A DNA stretch of 64,000 nt from Ascaris suum (Eukaryota > Nematoda > Chromadorea > Rhabditida > Ascarididae): NCBI GenBank assembly GCA_013433145.1, contig CM024180.1, forward strand, positions 5,212,001-5,276,000. Direction: 5' to 3'. The translations under genes were made by a program, and so were the position numbers. Positions 1 to 12,600 of the stretch are shown piece after piece (the first letter of the stretch is position 1; the number at the start of each line of letters is the position of its first letter). Under the pieces are notes generated by a model. That model saw nothing but the letters and a program-made list of their open reading frames with translations. It was not told the DNA's origin and ran no database searches.

Positions 1-425
1 TCACGCTTTAATGAAAGTAAGAAAGTCGATGAAAAAGAACAAAATCGAGTTTATCTAATTTTTAATTTCAATCTTTTCAATGATTACGTTTCGCATTAGC
101 TGAATAAATTAGATATGTTTGAATGGATCTTTTCTATAGGGATTTCAATATTTCAATTTTCATTTTTCTTTATTAGCTGAGAAATTATGCAAAGAATTAA
201 TAGAATCGAAATTATTATTGAAAATTTATTCACAATGAATTCGATTTCTTTTATTATTATTAATCAGCGCATAAATTCTATCGTTATTTTCTTTCTTTTA
301 TTTAAAAATAATAATGTAATATTTCGTTTTTTATTAGCATTTGAGCGAAAAAACAAATCCAGTTGTTTTTTGAAATTTGTTTTTTTTTTTTTTACTAAAA
401 TTGGCCTAACTATTTGCGGATTTAG
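1..425 (+). other. Probable let-268 intron (5' flank of first visible exon)
   Basis: AT-rich sequence with runs of T and no open frame resembling lysyl hydroxylase. It most likely belongs to the intron that ends at the acceptor at 424-425. Short open frames here contain mostly I, N, F and K, as expected of translated AT-rich intron DNA. Confidence 0.5.
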
Positions 426-3400
426 ATGCGCGAAATTCGAGATGGTTTCTTCTATAATACAGATGTGGATGCTGATTTGAGTTTCTGTCAATTTGCAAGA
501 GACAACGTGAGTTGCATCGTATTCTCGAAATAATGCCCCATGGGTTTTAATTTTTTTTTTTTGTGGATTTGGAGGATGGAAGCTATTTGATAGAAGGCTT
601 CAGCTGAGTTATTTATCATCGTTCAGACATTCCATTACAATGGCTTAGTGCTGTGAATTTCTCTTTCAAGAATGTTTATGTATCTCAGGTTATGTTCATT
701 GCATTGTTAGAACTAAACAAAGGTTAGAGCTTTCAAAATTAGATTACCCTTTATTAGGCAATCAATTACCGTTCATTCTTAATTTCGAGTAAGCAAGTTA
801 ATTTTAATTATCGGTTAGTGTTAGGCTTTTTTTTTCTTATTTCAACGTTCAATGGTAACTCAGCGACGTGCAATAGAAATAAGCACGCAGTGTCATACGT
901 TTTAACTTGAGAAAATTCGTCGAACAAATTTCTACGCAAATTCTCTGTCTTCAAAACATCAAAAAAAGGAAGTGCTTTCTTGAAAAAATTGCTGTTTATC
1001 AATTTATTATTGATTGAGTGATTTTTTAGGATCACTTCCTTTACGTTGATAATCAGCGATATTATGGATTTCTTGCTGATAGTGAAACGTTTGATAACGG
1101 TGGAAAGCATCTTCATCCAGAAATGTATCAAATATTCGAAAATCGACATGTAAGCCGTCTAGGCGTCTTTCCGAAATTTTATTCCATCTAATAAACTATA
1201 TTTTGATTGCTCTTCATTTATGATGATTTATTTTATTTTCGCTGTTGCGTTCTTCTTGGTGTCTTCAAGGGAAATTTGCACTGCTGTGTGAAAAAATCGT
1301 TCCCGTCTGCATGTTTATCGAAAGCGTTGTGAACAGTAACATGCCTAGGTTTTACGTCTGGTGCTACTTCACGTTGCCTGGCTGGAATTAAGTTTTTGTC
1401 TAAGGGAACTTATGCTTTCTTGAAAGCGGTTTGAATTTTATTAAATTTCCATCACCTTAGCTGTTGCAAAATATGACTTTCCAACAACTTGTTCCATTCC
1501 TCCAGGCAACATAATAGAAAAGGGGTTGATTAGTCCCTATAATCTAAGCGTGATTTTTTTTTCAGTGTTTTTGACTGCAAAGGGGTATGCGTATTGTGAG
1601 ATGTTATACCGACGTTGTGGCGCAGATCAATTTTTAAACATATGCTTATTTACATCATATCTTAAATGATAAAAAAAAATTTCCATTCAAACACCTTGTA
1701 TATATGCAGATGCGCAAAACTTGTCGGTCCATATATCTTCCTTTCATGCAAAACCTCCTTTTAAAATATGCGGTTCCTACGGCTTCGGCAACACGCATTT
1801 TTGAATACTTTTTCACAAAACAGTACTACTGTTCTCACTTAAGTGAGTAAATACAACAGCATTGATTCACTTTCGCTGTGAATTTTATGTTGCCCCATAG
1901 AAAGGAGAGGGGAATTGGTCTTAACTTCCTGGATGCCGAAAATCGTCGTGATTTAATTTCTTTAATATTTTTAGCATTACAACAGCGTTAATTATTATGC
2001 ATATTTTCAGCGATTAAAAAAAAATCCATTTAAGCATTCAGATTCTTAATGGAGGTGATTGAATATAAATATTACAGCTATGGGAATCACGCTATGTGCA
2101 TCCAGATTATTTCGATGCATTAGATGGGAGTGGAGAGATTGCACAGCCATGTCCTGACGTTTATCACTATCCACTTATGTCGGAGATATTTGCAAAAGAA
2201 CTCATCGAAGAGATGGAAAATTTCGGTCAATGGTCGGATGGAAAAAATGAGGTTTGTTTTTTTTTGTTTGTTTCCTGGCTAACATTTTGGACATGCTTGT
2301 GAATTTTATCAGCCTTACTAAGAGCGAACAAAAATTTTGAGTCGAATCAATGGAAGTTCGAAATCATTTGTTAATTTTATTCAGAAGTTTTGCTTAAAAT
2401 TTATTCCTTATAACCTTCAAAAAAAAATTTTTTTTCTTATACCTTGAAACCTAAAAAATGAACTTGAAATTTAAGCCTTGTAAGTCCATTGTTTGTTATA
2501 TGGGGAGGAACTTTCTCGAGAGAGATGCATCGTACAAATTGAATAATCGAACAGGTAAAGGTTGCACATTATATTATATTCAATAGTCTTTATCATTCGT
2601 GAGATAATGGATGCCCGATAGGCATAACGAAATTATGACATCTCTTTATTGTATATGCTTGACATAAGCATAGTCTTGTTGATTATCATAATCGAAATGA
2701 ATGAGAATTAAAAATAATCTATTTCATAGAATGTACTCATTGTTTGAGTTTCAAGAAGCTCGAAGATTTTGCGAACCTCATCTATTAAGAGCTAAGCGAA
2801 GTTTTATCACCACTTATGGTGGCGAGAATACGTTTATGTCTCCTATCTTCGTCCCATTTCGTTATCGTTGCATCCTCTAGTTCTCGTGTTTTCATCCTTT
2901 AATGTAACGTATTCCCTTTTTTGGTATAGGATGAGCGCCTCGCTGGTGGTTATGAGAATGTGCCAACAATTGATATCCATATGAATCAAATCGATTTTCA
3001 ACGCGAATGGTTATATTTTCTTGACGAATATGTACGTCCAATGCAAGAGAAACTCTTCATCGGATATTACCAAAAGGTATGCAGATTTCGATTTAAGGTC
3101 GAAATGCTCACAAATACGTAGTATTCTGCAATGGCACCGAAATCCAACGGAGATACAAATAATATGGCTTCAGATGCTTTATTTGCAATCCATCCCCACG
3201 TTCTACGATGCGTTGATAGTTGTTGGAGTGTTTTAGCGATAGATTATGTTGTCGAATGAATGATATGATTATTTTATAAAGCACTCTCGTTTTTGTATTT
3301 TCTCACTTTATGCATATAATTTTTGCATTAATTTTTATTTGTATTAATATAGTTGCATATAATTAAATGCGACATAAACCGTTGCGTTCCGATAGCATCA

Positions 3401-4847
3401 TATTTGATAGAATAGCCTTTAGTTTGATTTATCATTTAATGCGTGTAGGGATATCAAAATGACTAGCGATTTATGAGGGTTTTAATTTTTTATTTTATTT
3501 TGTTAGTGATGCATCATAAAGATTACCTTTATAGGCGAAGGATGAAAGATTATAAGAATTATGGCTTATTTAGCAATTTTATTTTTATGCTTTAGTTTTG
3601 TTTCACTTTACTTTTCTAGCTGATTCGCCTGCATATTTTATATGTTTAGCCCGTCGAAGCATTAATGATGTTCGTGGTTCGCTACCAACCTGGAGAACAG
3701 CCTTCTTTAAGAGCTCATCATGATGCATCCACCTATACAATCGATGTGCCTCTAAATAAGCGAGGTCGTGATTACGAAGGTGGTGGTGTTCGATACGTTA
3801 GATATAATTGTACGGTGGCTGCTGATCAAGTTGGTTAGTTAGTTCGTTGACTTTTACTGCTTACGTGGGTGAGATCTGCATGCTCCGTAATGGTTTAGTA
3901 GGCGTACATTTAAGGATAAACGCTATCCATCAAAACGTATTCGTTTTTGCGCTCTTCGCTCATATCTTAATGTTTACTTTATAAATTATGCATCACTCTT
4001 CCTTATATATTTATTCGTACACCTTCCAAATGTGGTCATCTTGTTCATCGTGTGCCCCGTAAATTTAGTGATACGTTTGTGGAATTTTCTTGCTTAGGTC
4101 ATCCACATTCTTCAACATCCTTGGTATCTATTGATAATTTTTTATCTACCTATGGTACTTTAGTTGTGGCTTAAAGAAGTTTGCAAGAGCAATATTTCTC
4201 ATGCTTTCACCTTTGAACAGTGAAATCGATTTGTTGAAGTGGACAGCATTGGAATTTTTTGTGCGACGGTCGGACGCTTTAGCATTATGACCAAGCATAC
4301 CGGTCTGGAGCTAATATGGGAAGAGTTCTTTAACGATGACATTAAGGCTAGGAAGATGGTCATCATTCTATTGTGCACGAATCCTGTTCGTGGTAGAACG
4401 CTTTATTTCCATCTGATCCGGAGCGTTTGGCGAAGCATCTCCATAACTTCATATTTTGAATGCTTGTGTTAGCGTCATTTCACACATGTTGGTCTTTGAG
4501 AGATGATTTCACTAGCATCCAGAACCTCCTCAGAAAAGTTGTTAAGGGGCACATCCTCCGATTCCCGCAATGGAGATAACCTCTTTTTTCCTTACCGCTC
4601 ACCTCCCCTCCCCTTTGCTTTCCGTTCCTCTTCCTCGTTTCGTCGCCCCTTGCAGACTCTTAATTTGTCTTATTCATGATTGAATTTGCTGATTTTGCAT
4701 TCCCTTTAATAGATAGCTGTTAAATGTGAGAGTGAAATATTTGCAGGCTACGCTGCAATGTTTCCCGGTCGTCTTACGCACCTTCACGAGGGATTGCCGG
4801 TCACAAAGGGAATACGTTACATTGCTGTATCGTTTTTAAATCCCTGA
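426..4847 (+). CDS. let-268: Procollagen-lysine 2-oxoglutarate 5-dioxygenase (lysyl hydroxylase), 3' part only
   Basis: Hydroxylates collagen lysines in the endoplasmic reticulum using Fe(II), 2-oxoglutarate and O2; in nematodes it is needed for type IV collagen processing. Six exons are readable: 426-506, 1030-1149, 2078-2251, 2930-3076, 3650-3833 and 4747-4847, with phases 0,0,0,0,1 and GT-AG introns. They encode the last 268 residues. Family-diagnostic stretches are seen: EGE-like linker then [54 protein letters not shown] and [16 protein letters not shown]. The HxD pair (in AHHDAS), the distal His (in THLHEG) and the 2OG-binding Arg (in GIRY) are all present, so the C-terminal dioxygenase domain looks intact. 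The N-terminal glycosyltransferase-like region lies before the window. The first listed exon is the least certain because its acceptor is short (tttag). It ends 1.85 kb before mtcu-2 on the same strand. Confidence 0.95.
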
Positions 4848-6687
4848 ATCAGTGATGTGTTTGTTCACTAAATAAGTATGTCGCTCGACAATTTTTGACC
4901 TTGGGCATTTACTATTTATCGGTCAGATGTCCGTTTGTTTACTTTTGAGCACTTAAATCCATCTGTTGTTAGGTCTTGTTGAATCTTCCTATTATCTTTT
5001 GTCAATCTAGACGGGTGCTCCCCGAATTTTAAGCATAAATCGTTGAGGAAATGGAAGTTGTTCGTGCATCTAACAACATACGTGATGAATTTGTAGTCGA
5101 CAATTTAGTGTAATTTGCACGCTCATTTCAGTCACTAATTAAAGGCAATTACTTATCCCTTATTGCAATTATAGAAATATAGATATCATTAATCAAATAA
5201 TATTATTAATTATGCACCGAGGGAGGAGAATGGGCCGGAAAAGGTAATCCGGAAACTCGGACGGAGGTTTTTCTTCGTTGAAAAACGGATCAAGAGAAAT
5301 ACTGGCATTTTAAAAAACCCTGTAATTTTTCTCTCTTTACTTTCTTCCTCGTAATAGGGTCCCTATGCAGATACAAAAAATTTTTTCTAATGTCAGCGAT
5401 TTTTTTCAATTGTTTCCTGTTAAATGGCAAATGTTCTATTGCTGTTGGAACTCTATACTTTATTACTATTAAAATTGTGCTGTATCGCCATACTGGCAGA
5501 AAATTTGAAAGCCATTGGATCGGAAGAATTAAATTAAATCGAAATGAATTATTGCATAGGGAATGAAAACAAAATGATGTCGTATTTCTGGGCTGTTCTT
5601 TTTTTTATTTATTTTTTTCGTCAACTGTTCAATTTGTAATATCAGTGGTTTATTTTTGACTGTTTTTTATCTTTTCTGTAAATTGCCTTACTGCCTTTGA
5701 AAGGATTGATGGTGCAGTCTATTTTCTCACCAGTTTTTCTTTCTCTCTCTTCCCCTCTCTCTCCATCTCTCGGACTACTCGTTATTGATATATCCGTGTA
5801 GTATATGGTGCTCAATCAGTGGCTTTAACTGCCGTTCGTCTCTTATTCCAATAAATGAACGATCGATATTCCGTTGTACATGTTGGTTTTTTGATGGCGT
5901 TTGGTATCATTACCGTATCGTTATATTCGGGTCGAGAGGACCAGTTCTTAGCTATAGGAATTTAATAAGGAGGTATAGAAATAGTGTTTATGACTCAGTC
6001 ACCAACAAAAGGCAGCTATAAAAGAAATGAATTGGTCGAGGGCATTGAAAGCTTCAGAAGTTATTTGTACACCGTACGTCACTTGTGAGTGAGTGCTGTT
6101 GACGTCATTTTACGTCATTCATAACTTCCGTCGTTCATATGTGGACATTCGGTAAGCTGTGTTGTAACGGAAGCGTCAACGCGTTACCTGTGGTGTAATA
6201 TGAGGAGGATTCAAGCAAACGTGCTTCAATTCCAGTGGAGAATATAAATGTTACCTTTTCTATAGAGTCTGCAGGTATATGACTTTGTGCAATGTCACGT
6301 GAGTTTGTACATAGCAACATACGTTCATGCAGTGACATATGGCACCGATTTTTTCCACTCGTTAGTATAATGAAGCACACTGTCATATTCGTCTATAGGA
6401 TAAAAAGTGTAAACGAAGAGATTTTCGTTTTCATGCTTTTTATTTTTGTGCAAAGTAACAGTTATTCAAGTTAGCTGTTGAGGGCTATTTTGGTACTCTT
6501 GGGATATTGGGGAAGGGGGATGGGAGGCGTGTTGCAATTCGAAAATGACCATAAGGCCAAGTACGAGGTTCATCAATAACTCCGGTCTGGCCATTTCAAA
6601 GTAAGCTGCAATTTCCACATGAATTGTTGGAAACGTTCGTCTCGAAATGCTTCTTTGAAATCTTTGCATAGGCACAGTTATTTTCAG
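4848..6687. other. let-268 / mtcu-2 intergenic region
   Basis: About 1.8 kb holding the let-268 3' UTR and the presumed mtcu-2 upstream region. A CT-rich tract lies near 5738-5775. Three CRE-like sites sit at 6074-6117 (separate entry). No coding frame is convincing; the small frames at 5785-6021 and 6135-6474 have no family signature and no coherent splice context. Confidence 0.5.
6074..6117 (+). promoter_or_regulatory. Cluster of three CRE/ATF-like sites upstream of mtcu-2
   Basis: GTACGTCA at 6074-6081, a perfect TGACGTCA palindrome at 6100-6107, and TTACGTCA at 6110-6117. The last two start exactly 10 bases apart, one helical turn. CREB/ATF-type bZIP proteins bind such sites. They lie about 600 bases before the mtcu-2 ATG. 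Regulatory use is inferred from sequence only. Confidence 0.4.
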
Positions 6688-6698
6688 AAAAGCATACT
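6686..6698 (+). promoter_or_regulatory. Probable spliced-leader trans-splice acceptor and short 5' UTR of mtcu-2
   Basis: The acceptor gttattttcag ends at 6687, leaving an 11-base leader before the ATG at 6699. No upstream coding exon is apparent, so this fits a nematode SL trans-splice site and supports the chosen start. The SL RNA gene itself was not found in the window. Confidence 0.55.
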
Positions 6699-9600
6699 AT
6701 GCAGCGGTTGTTGACGAACGTTGCAAGGGAGCTGAGTGGCAAGGCGATGTGCACTAGTGATGTGATCGTGGTGGGAGGTGGACATGCGGGGTGTGAAGCG
6801 GCCACTGCTGCGGCTCGGACAGGCGTCTCCACAGTGTTGCTCACGCATCGACAAGACACTATCGGGGAAATGTCGTGTAACCCGAGCTTCGGAGGCATTG
6901 GAAAAGGTTGACGCGTGTTAGTTGGGCAAGTTAAAGGGGGAGGATGAGGTAGGAGTGCTCTCTAAAATGTGGGCTACTTCGAAGGGAGAGCGATAGTATT
7001 GCAAGGAGTTATATGCTGATTTGTATTGCAATAATTTCATTTTTATCGTTCAAATTAAACTTGTCAAGGCTTTGATTTTATAATAAGAAATTGCTCGGCT
7101 AAGGGCATTTGCATGCTAGGTGGGAGGCGTTTTATATTACCCTCAAGAAGACTGCCGTATAAAGTAGCAATAGATCCATTAGTACGGGAAACCTGTACGT
7201 GGGAGTACTAAATTTAGAGGCTAGCTGGAACCCACTCCATCCTTTAAAATATTGATTCCAGGGCATCTGATTAGAGAAGTGGACGCTATGGATGGAGTAT
7301 GTGGACGTATATGTGACCAAACAGCGATTACGTATCAAGCGCTTAATGTTGGGCAAGGACCCGCGGTGTTGGGCCTTAGAGCACAGATCGACAGATCCCT
7401 CTACAAGCGCCACATGCGAAAGGTGACAGTTATACAGGAAGAATGAGTGATCGTTGCAAGGTTGTTGAAAAGAAGCCTATTTCTGGACAGATGCATCTGC
7501 TTGCACGCTTTGCCTGTGTGCATTCATCAGTCGCAGTGGCATTCAGAAGGATGAGATTTCCAGTTTCGGCCTGGATTTTAACGTTTCGCTTACCTTATTT
7601 CGTTAGTTTCGAGGGATTTAGTTTCGCCTTGCTTTTTATCATTCCGAGGACACTATTTTCTTGTTGCTAGCTTTGGTGGTTTGATCCTTTTCCTTTCGTT
7701 TTCTGTCTCCTCCATATAATAAATTTCTCCGTATGCATAGGGCCCAGTTCTTTCCACAATTATATATTCTTTATCGCCACTTATTGTAACACATCTTCAG
7801 ATTGCAGGAAATCGTGGAAAATACACCGAATTTACGAGTAATTGAAGGGGCTGTCGAAGATCTCGCGATAGAACGTGCTGAGGATGGCTCATTGTGTGTA
7901 GCTGGTGTGCGATTGGAGGATGGAAGGGTTGGCTTTGATTGATGTCATATAATTCCAGGATCTTTTTAGTGTTTTATTTTATTAATCCAAAGGTGATATG
8001 CATTAGTCAGCTCAACGTATTGCTGTTTGTTTATGATCCTGACACGCTGTTAATGAGAGGCTATATTGAGGTCATCGATGGAGGCAACAGAAATCCGGCT
8101 GCCTCGGATTTCGAAGAAAAAATCTGGGGGACGATAGCGATAATAATTAAAAAATTTCCGAGGTAACTAAATATGAGGATCCTTTCCTCCCCCTCTCAGG
8201 ACGAAAATGTCAATTCGAGGATCCGCAATGTGTGTCAGCGGTCTTGAGTGAAGAGTTTTGAGGACACTCAGCGGGGAATCTCTTTGTTCTTTTATTCGCC
8301 ACATATCATTAATTTATAGTCATGATAGGCGGAAGTTATTCATCAATTCTTCTATCGTTTGCTCTCATCTTTTTATTAACTAGGTCGTTTTTAAATGCGT
8401 TTAGTTGTGTCTACTCTAGTTTGTTTTGTTTCCTGCGAAAGGCCACAACCTGTGCTTTGAAGCATATAGAAAATTTTTCGTCGAAACCCTATAGTTACTA
8501 TTGATGTAATCTCTTTTCGTTCTTTTATTACAATCAATTTCGATTATTAGTAATTGGCTCATTAATATTATCAGCATTATTAATTCTCTCGAGTTTTATT
8601 GTCTGCTAACGAATATACTTAATTTCTTTGAATTCAAGATAGTATTTAAGTTATGGTTGAGTTCTATTATACTGAGTCGCAGTTTGATAATCTATGAAGA
8701 ATTACGAGTTGTTATTGTTTCAGATGTTGCTATCGAAATCAGTTGTGATAACAACTGGCACTTTCTTAGGTGGGCAGATATTTCGAGGTATGAAGAAATA
8801 CCCCGCTGGACGCATCGGGGAAAAGGTTCGTGTCGTGTTTCATATATAGCTTCTATTTCTTGCATATTCTTGTATCATACTTCCTTCTTTACAACGCACT
8901 GGGCTTACAATTCTTGCAACTTTAAAGAACTTGCATATACTCGTTGGTGGAGGAACTGCGTCGTGCGAAGAAATTTCTGGATGAGCGTAGTTTTAAGGAA
9001 GAAGTGGGAAGCGCTTTTGTTATGATCGACTTAGAGAAGTTTTTTTGACATGAAACCTTGAGAACTTGAGAGGAATAGAGCTTATTTATAGAGGATCTCG
9101 TGCCGCTGAAAACGCTTCGAAATAGGAAGGAGAAACGAAGGGTAATAAGGAGTGGACTGTGAAAAGAAAACTCGTGGATAGGAATTTCGAGGGTATTTCG
9201 AACGTTTTCAACGGTCATATTTCCGTTTCATTCAAACATCCTACCCAAACACACTGTATTCCAAATTTTGAACGATAACTCATTCGTTAATAGTTAATTC
9301 GGCGAATAAGAAAACGTGCCGGGATGGTTAATAAGGTATGCATTGGTTGCAGCTCGTTGAACAAGACGAGCTGTGGGCATTGCATTTTCCAGCTTATCCA
9401 ACTGCTTGTGCAGTCTTTAAACGAAAAGTGCCGTTTTTGACCAGTCATATGATTCGCTGTAAGAGAAATCTGCATGTGTAGGTATTCTATCGCCTTAAGA
9501 GTCCATAATTCCTACAGAAAGCGATTAGCTTTACGAAGGTGGTGTTTTAGAGGATGGAAGGTCTAGACTATACTCGTCATCTTCCATCGCCGTAATTTCA

Positions 9601-12600
9601 AGAACCGATGACTTCCGGCCAGGTTGCGCTTTCTGCGAAAGGACTCAAAGTACATAATTAAATGGACGACACTCCTTTTCTTGTCCAATATAGTCTTTTT
9701 CAGTAGAGTGTTTATTACAGTTTTGGATGATGCCGACTTTGTGATTTGATGCGCATCGCAATACTTGTAAAGAATTATCTATCTATATAAATAATTGTAT
9801 TATGGAATTGTGAACTGAACCTAAAATAAGACGTTTTTAGTCATCAACAGGTCTCTCAAAAACGCTCAATGAGCTCGGCTTCAAGTTAGGTCGCCTACGA
9901 ACCGGTACACCACCACGGCTTTTGAAACGAACAATTGACTTTAATAAATTTACGACAATGCTTCCGGATCGGAAACCAATTCCGTTCTCTTTTCTAACTG
10001 ATCGGGTCTGGTTGGATCCGTCTGAGCAGGTGATGATGTCATTGACTTTGCATTGAAGTGTTAATTTGGTGGATAAAGTCTGCTTAACTCGTACAAGAAA
10101 TGCGTTATTAATTTATTTTTTGAGAAAGGAAGGGGTATGAAAACGGTAGTGGCAATTTTTCATTTGCTTTTAATTGTTTCTAATTTAATACTCTCAATGT
10201 TTTTTGAATATTTCTGCGCTGTATTCGGAATAAATTGATTTTTTCCACCATAAAATTTCGCTTTGAGCTTTTTATGACTTATAAATAATCGGTAATCGGG
10301 TTAATTAATGAGTGAATCAGTATAATTTTATTATTATTTGCTGTTATAGTCAATAGATTCGGTGATTTTATCGATGAGATTTTAAAGTCCGTTTTGCCAG
10401 TATGCCCCAAAATTGAGTATATCTCTTAGATCCAGTGAATATATTCTTCTTTCTTTGCAGTTGCCTACATATCTTTCATATACGAACGATCGGGTAGCAC
10501 AGTTGGTGCACGATAATTTCCACAATAACGAATATATAAGAAGTGAAGCGAATGGTCCACGTTATTGTCCATCATTGGAAGCAAAAATACTCAAATTCGC
10601 TAATATGCATCATAGGGTGCGTTCTTTTTCCCATCACACGCTGAAATTATAATCGAATAATTGTGCATTCCTGTTGGAAGTGCTTGTGAAGATTATATGC
10701 AAATTACCTTGTGAAGATTGTATGCAAATTGCTTGTAATTTTTTAATGTGTTTTCATTTATTAAATGATGAAATATTCACATCGATTTACTCGCCTCTTT
10801 CTATCTAAAGTAATGAATCTAAACAGATTTTAGTTTTCTTTGTTTTGCGGAAAATTCATTTGTCTTTCTCTTTCTGCCTGCAAAGAAGCAAGTTTAAAAT
10901 TCACATAGAAGCCCTTTTGAGAAGGAAACGTTCCATATAATGTTAGGAAGCAGGTAAATAGCGAATTCTGACTAATATTTATTATTTATGGCTAATGGTA
11001 AATTATTTATTGATCAGAAATGAAACACCATTTGGGTGTATTGTCTCTCTCAATTCAATGCATTAACTCTGAATAAGGAGAGGGATTCTGTTTTTCTCTT
11101 TCCCTCGTTTATTTTAGAAGCAGAGGTAGTACAAAAACTAATGAAATTTTGAAATTTGCCTATGAAATGAAGAATTAATAAAACTTGATTGTATTGAAAA
11201 TCGAGCAGAAATAAATTAATCGAGCTCTTTCTTTTGCAGATCTTTCTCGAGCATGAAGGACTTGAATCCGAATTGATCTATCCACAGGGGATGTCAATGA
11301 CTTTTCAACCGGAAGTACAACTGCAAATCATGCGAGCGATTCCCGGCTTGGAGAATGTTGAGATTACAGAGGCTGGTTATGGAGTGGAATATGATTTTGT
11401 GAATCCACAACAACTGCATCCTAGTCTTGAAACAAAAGTTGTTAAGAGGCTGCTCTTTGCAGGGCAGATTAACGGTACCACTGGTTACGAAGAAGCAGCT
11501 GCACAAGGTCAGTATTCCTTACAGCAAAACTAGTTAATTTATTTCAAGGGAGCTTGAGATTTGCGAGAATGATAATTGAGAGGTGCTGACTCGTACAGGT
11601 AGAGGGTGAACTCATACAAGAAAAAGGAAAGGCTGGCATGCATTCTAATACAAGCATTGCTCGCTTTCCTGAATTTTCAAACACATTGAGTATAGACTTT
11701 CTGTCGTTAAATAAGATTTACAGGTTTTATTGAATACTTTCCATTATAGTTGTCATAGTTAGATGTACAACGTGTAAGAAAGTGGGATTTTCTTTTGAAA
11801 TTTGTACGTAAAAATTCATCTTTGAACTTTCTCGCACACTTTTCCTTGCAAAAAAGTTACGACCGTGTTGTGTTGTGAATAAATTTTCGACGTTGGAAAT
11901 AACGTATGAAATTTTGAAAAAAAAAAAACTTTTTTCTCTAGTAGTCGTGAAATTTCATGGAAAAATTTGCAAGGTGGCAGGTACAGTTCATGTCTTAAAT
12001 AATGCGGGTTATCTTCAAGTTCCAAAAGGAAGTAATGTGAGACGAGAAAAGTGCTCTCTATGGAGCGAAACAAATAGTGACAATCTGTTGATGCCTTTAC
12101 GGTGACTGAGATATCTATTATTTTTGCGAATGAGCACCAGTTTTGGTGGAACTGGGTTCACTTGCATAATTCACCGTATATAAGGGATTTGCCTTTTTAT
12201 TCTTAGCCATAGTTTGCATATTCTACAGTGTGAAATTTTCGAACAATTCACTTCGTTTAAATCAAAACTTTTGATAACCTTTCTTGCACAAAGGAATTTT
12301 TGGAAATATCTCAATGGTTTTTTTTTAAATTGAGCCATTATCTGGTCTGTAGTGAAAAATTGCAGCTAAAATATATCAGCACTGAAATTTTTACTGTTTA
12401 TTTCGGTTGAGGTGTTGTGGCCGGCATAAACGCGTCAGCGTTGAGTCGTGGCAAAGAATGTTTGCTAATTGATCGTACGGAAGGATATATCGGTGTATTA
12501 ATTGATGATCTCACAAGTTTGGGCACTAGTGAACCCTATCGAATGTTCACGTCGCGTGCTGAATTTCGACTTCATTTAAGGTTTGTTGTTTAAACAATTC

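Noticed and set aside
1561..1590. Acceptor-like T run plus CAG and a following gtatgc in the let-268 intron, suggesting an extra exon
   Set aside because: The enclosed 19 bases would break the phase, and flanking exons already join to give continuous family sequence.
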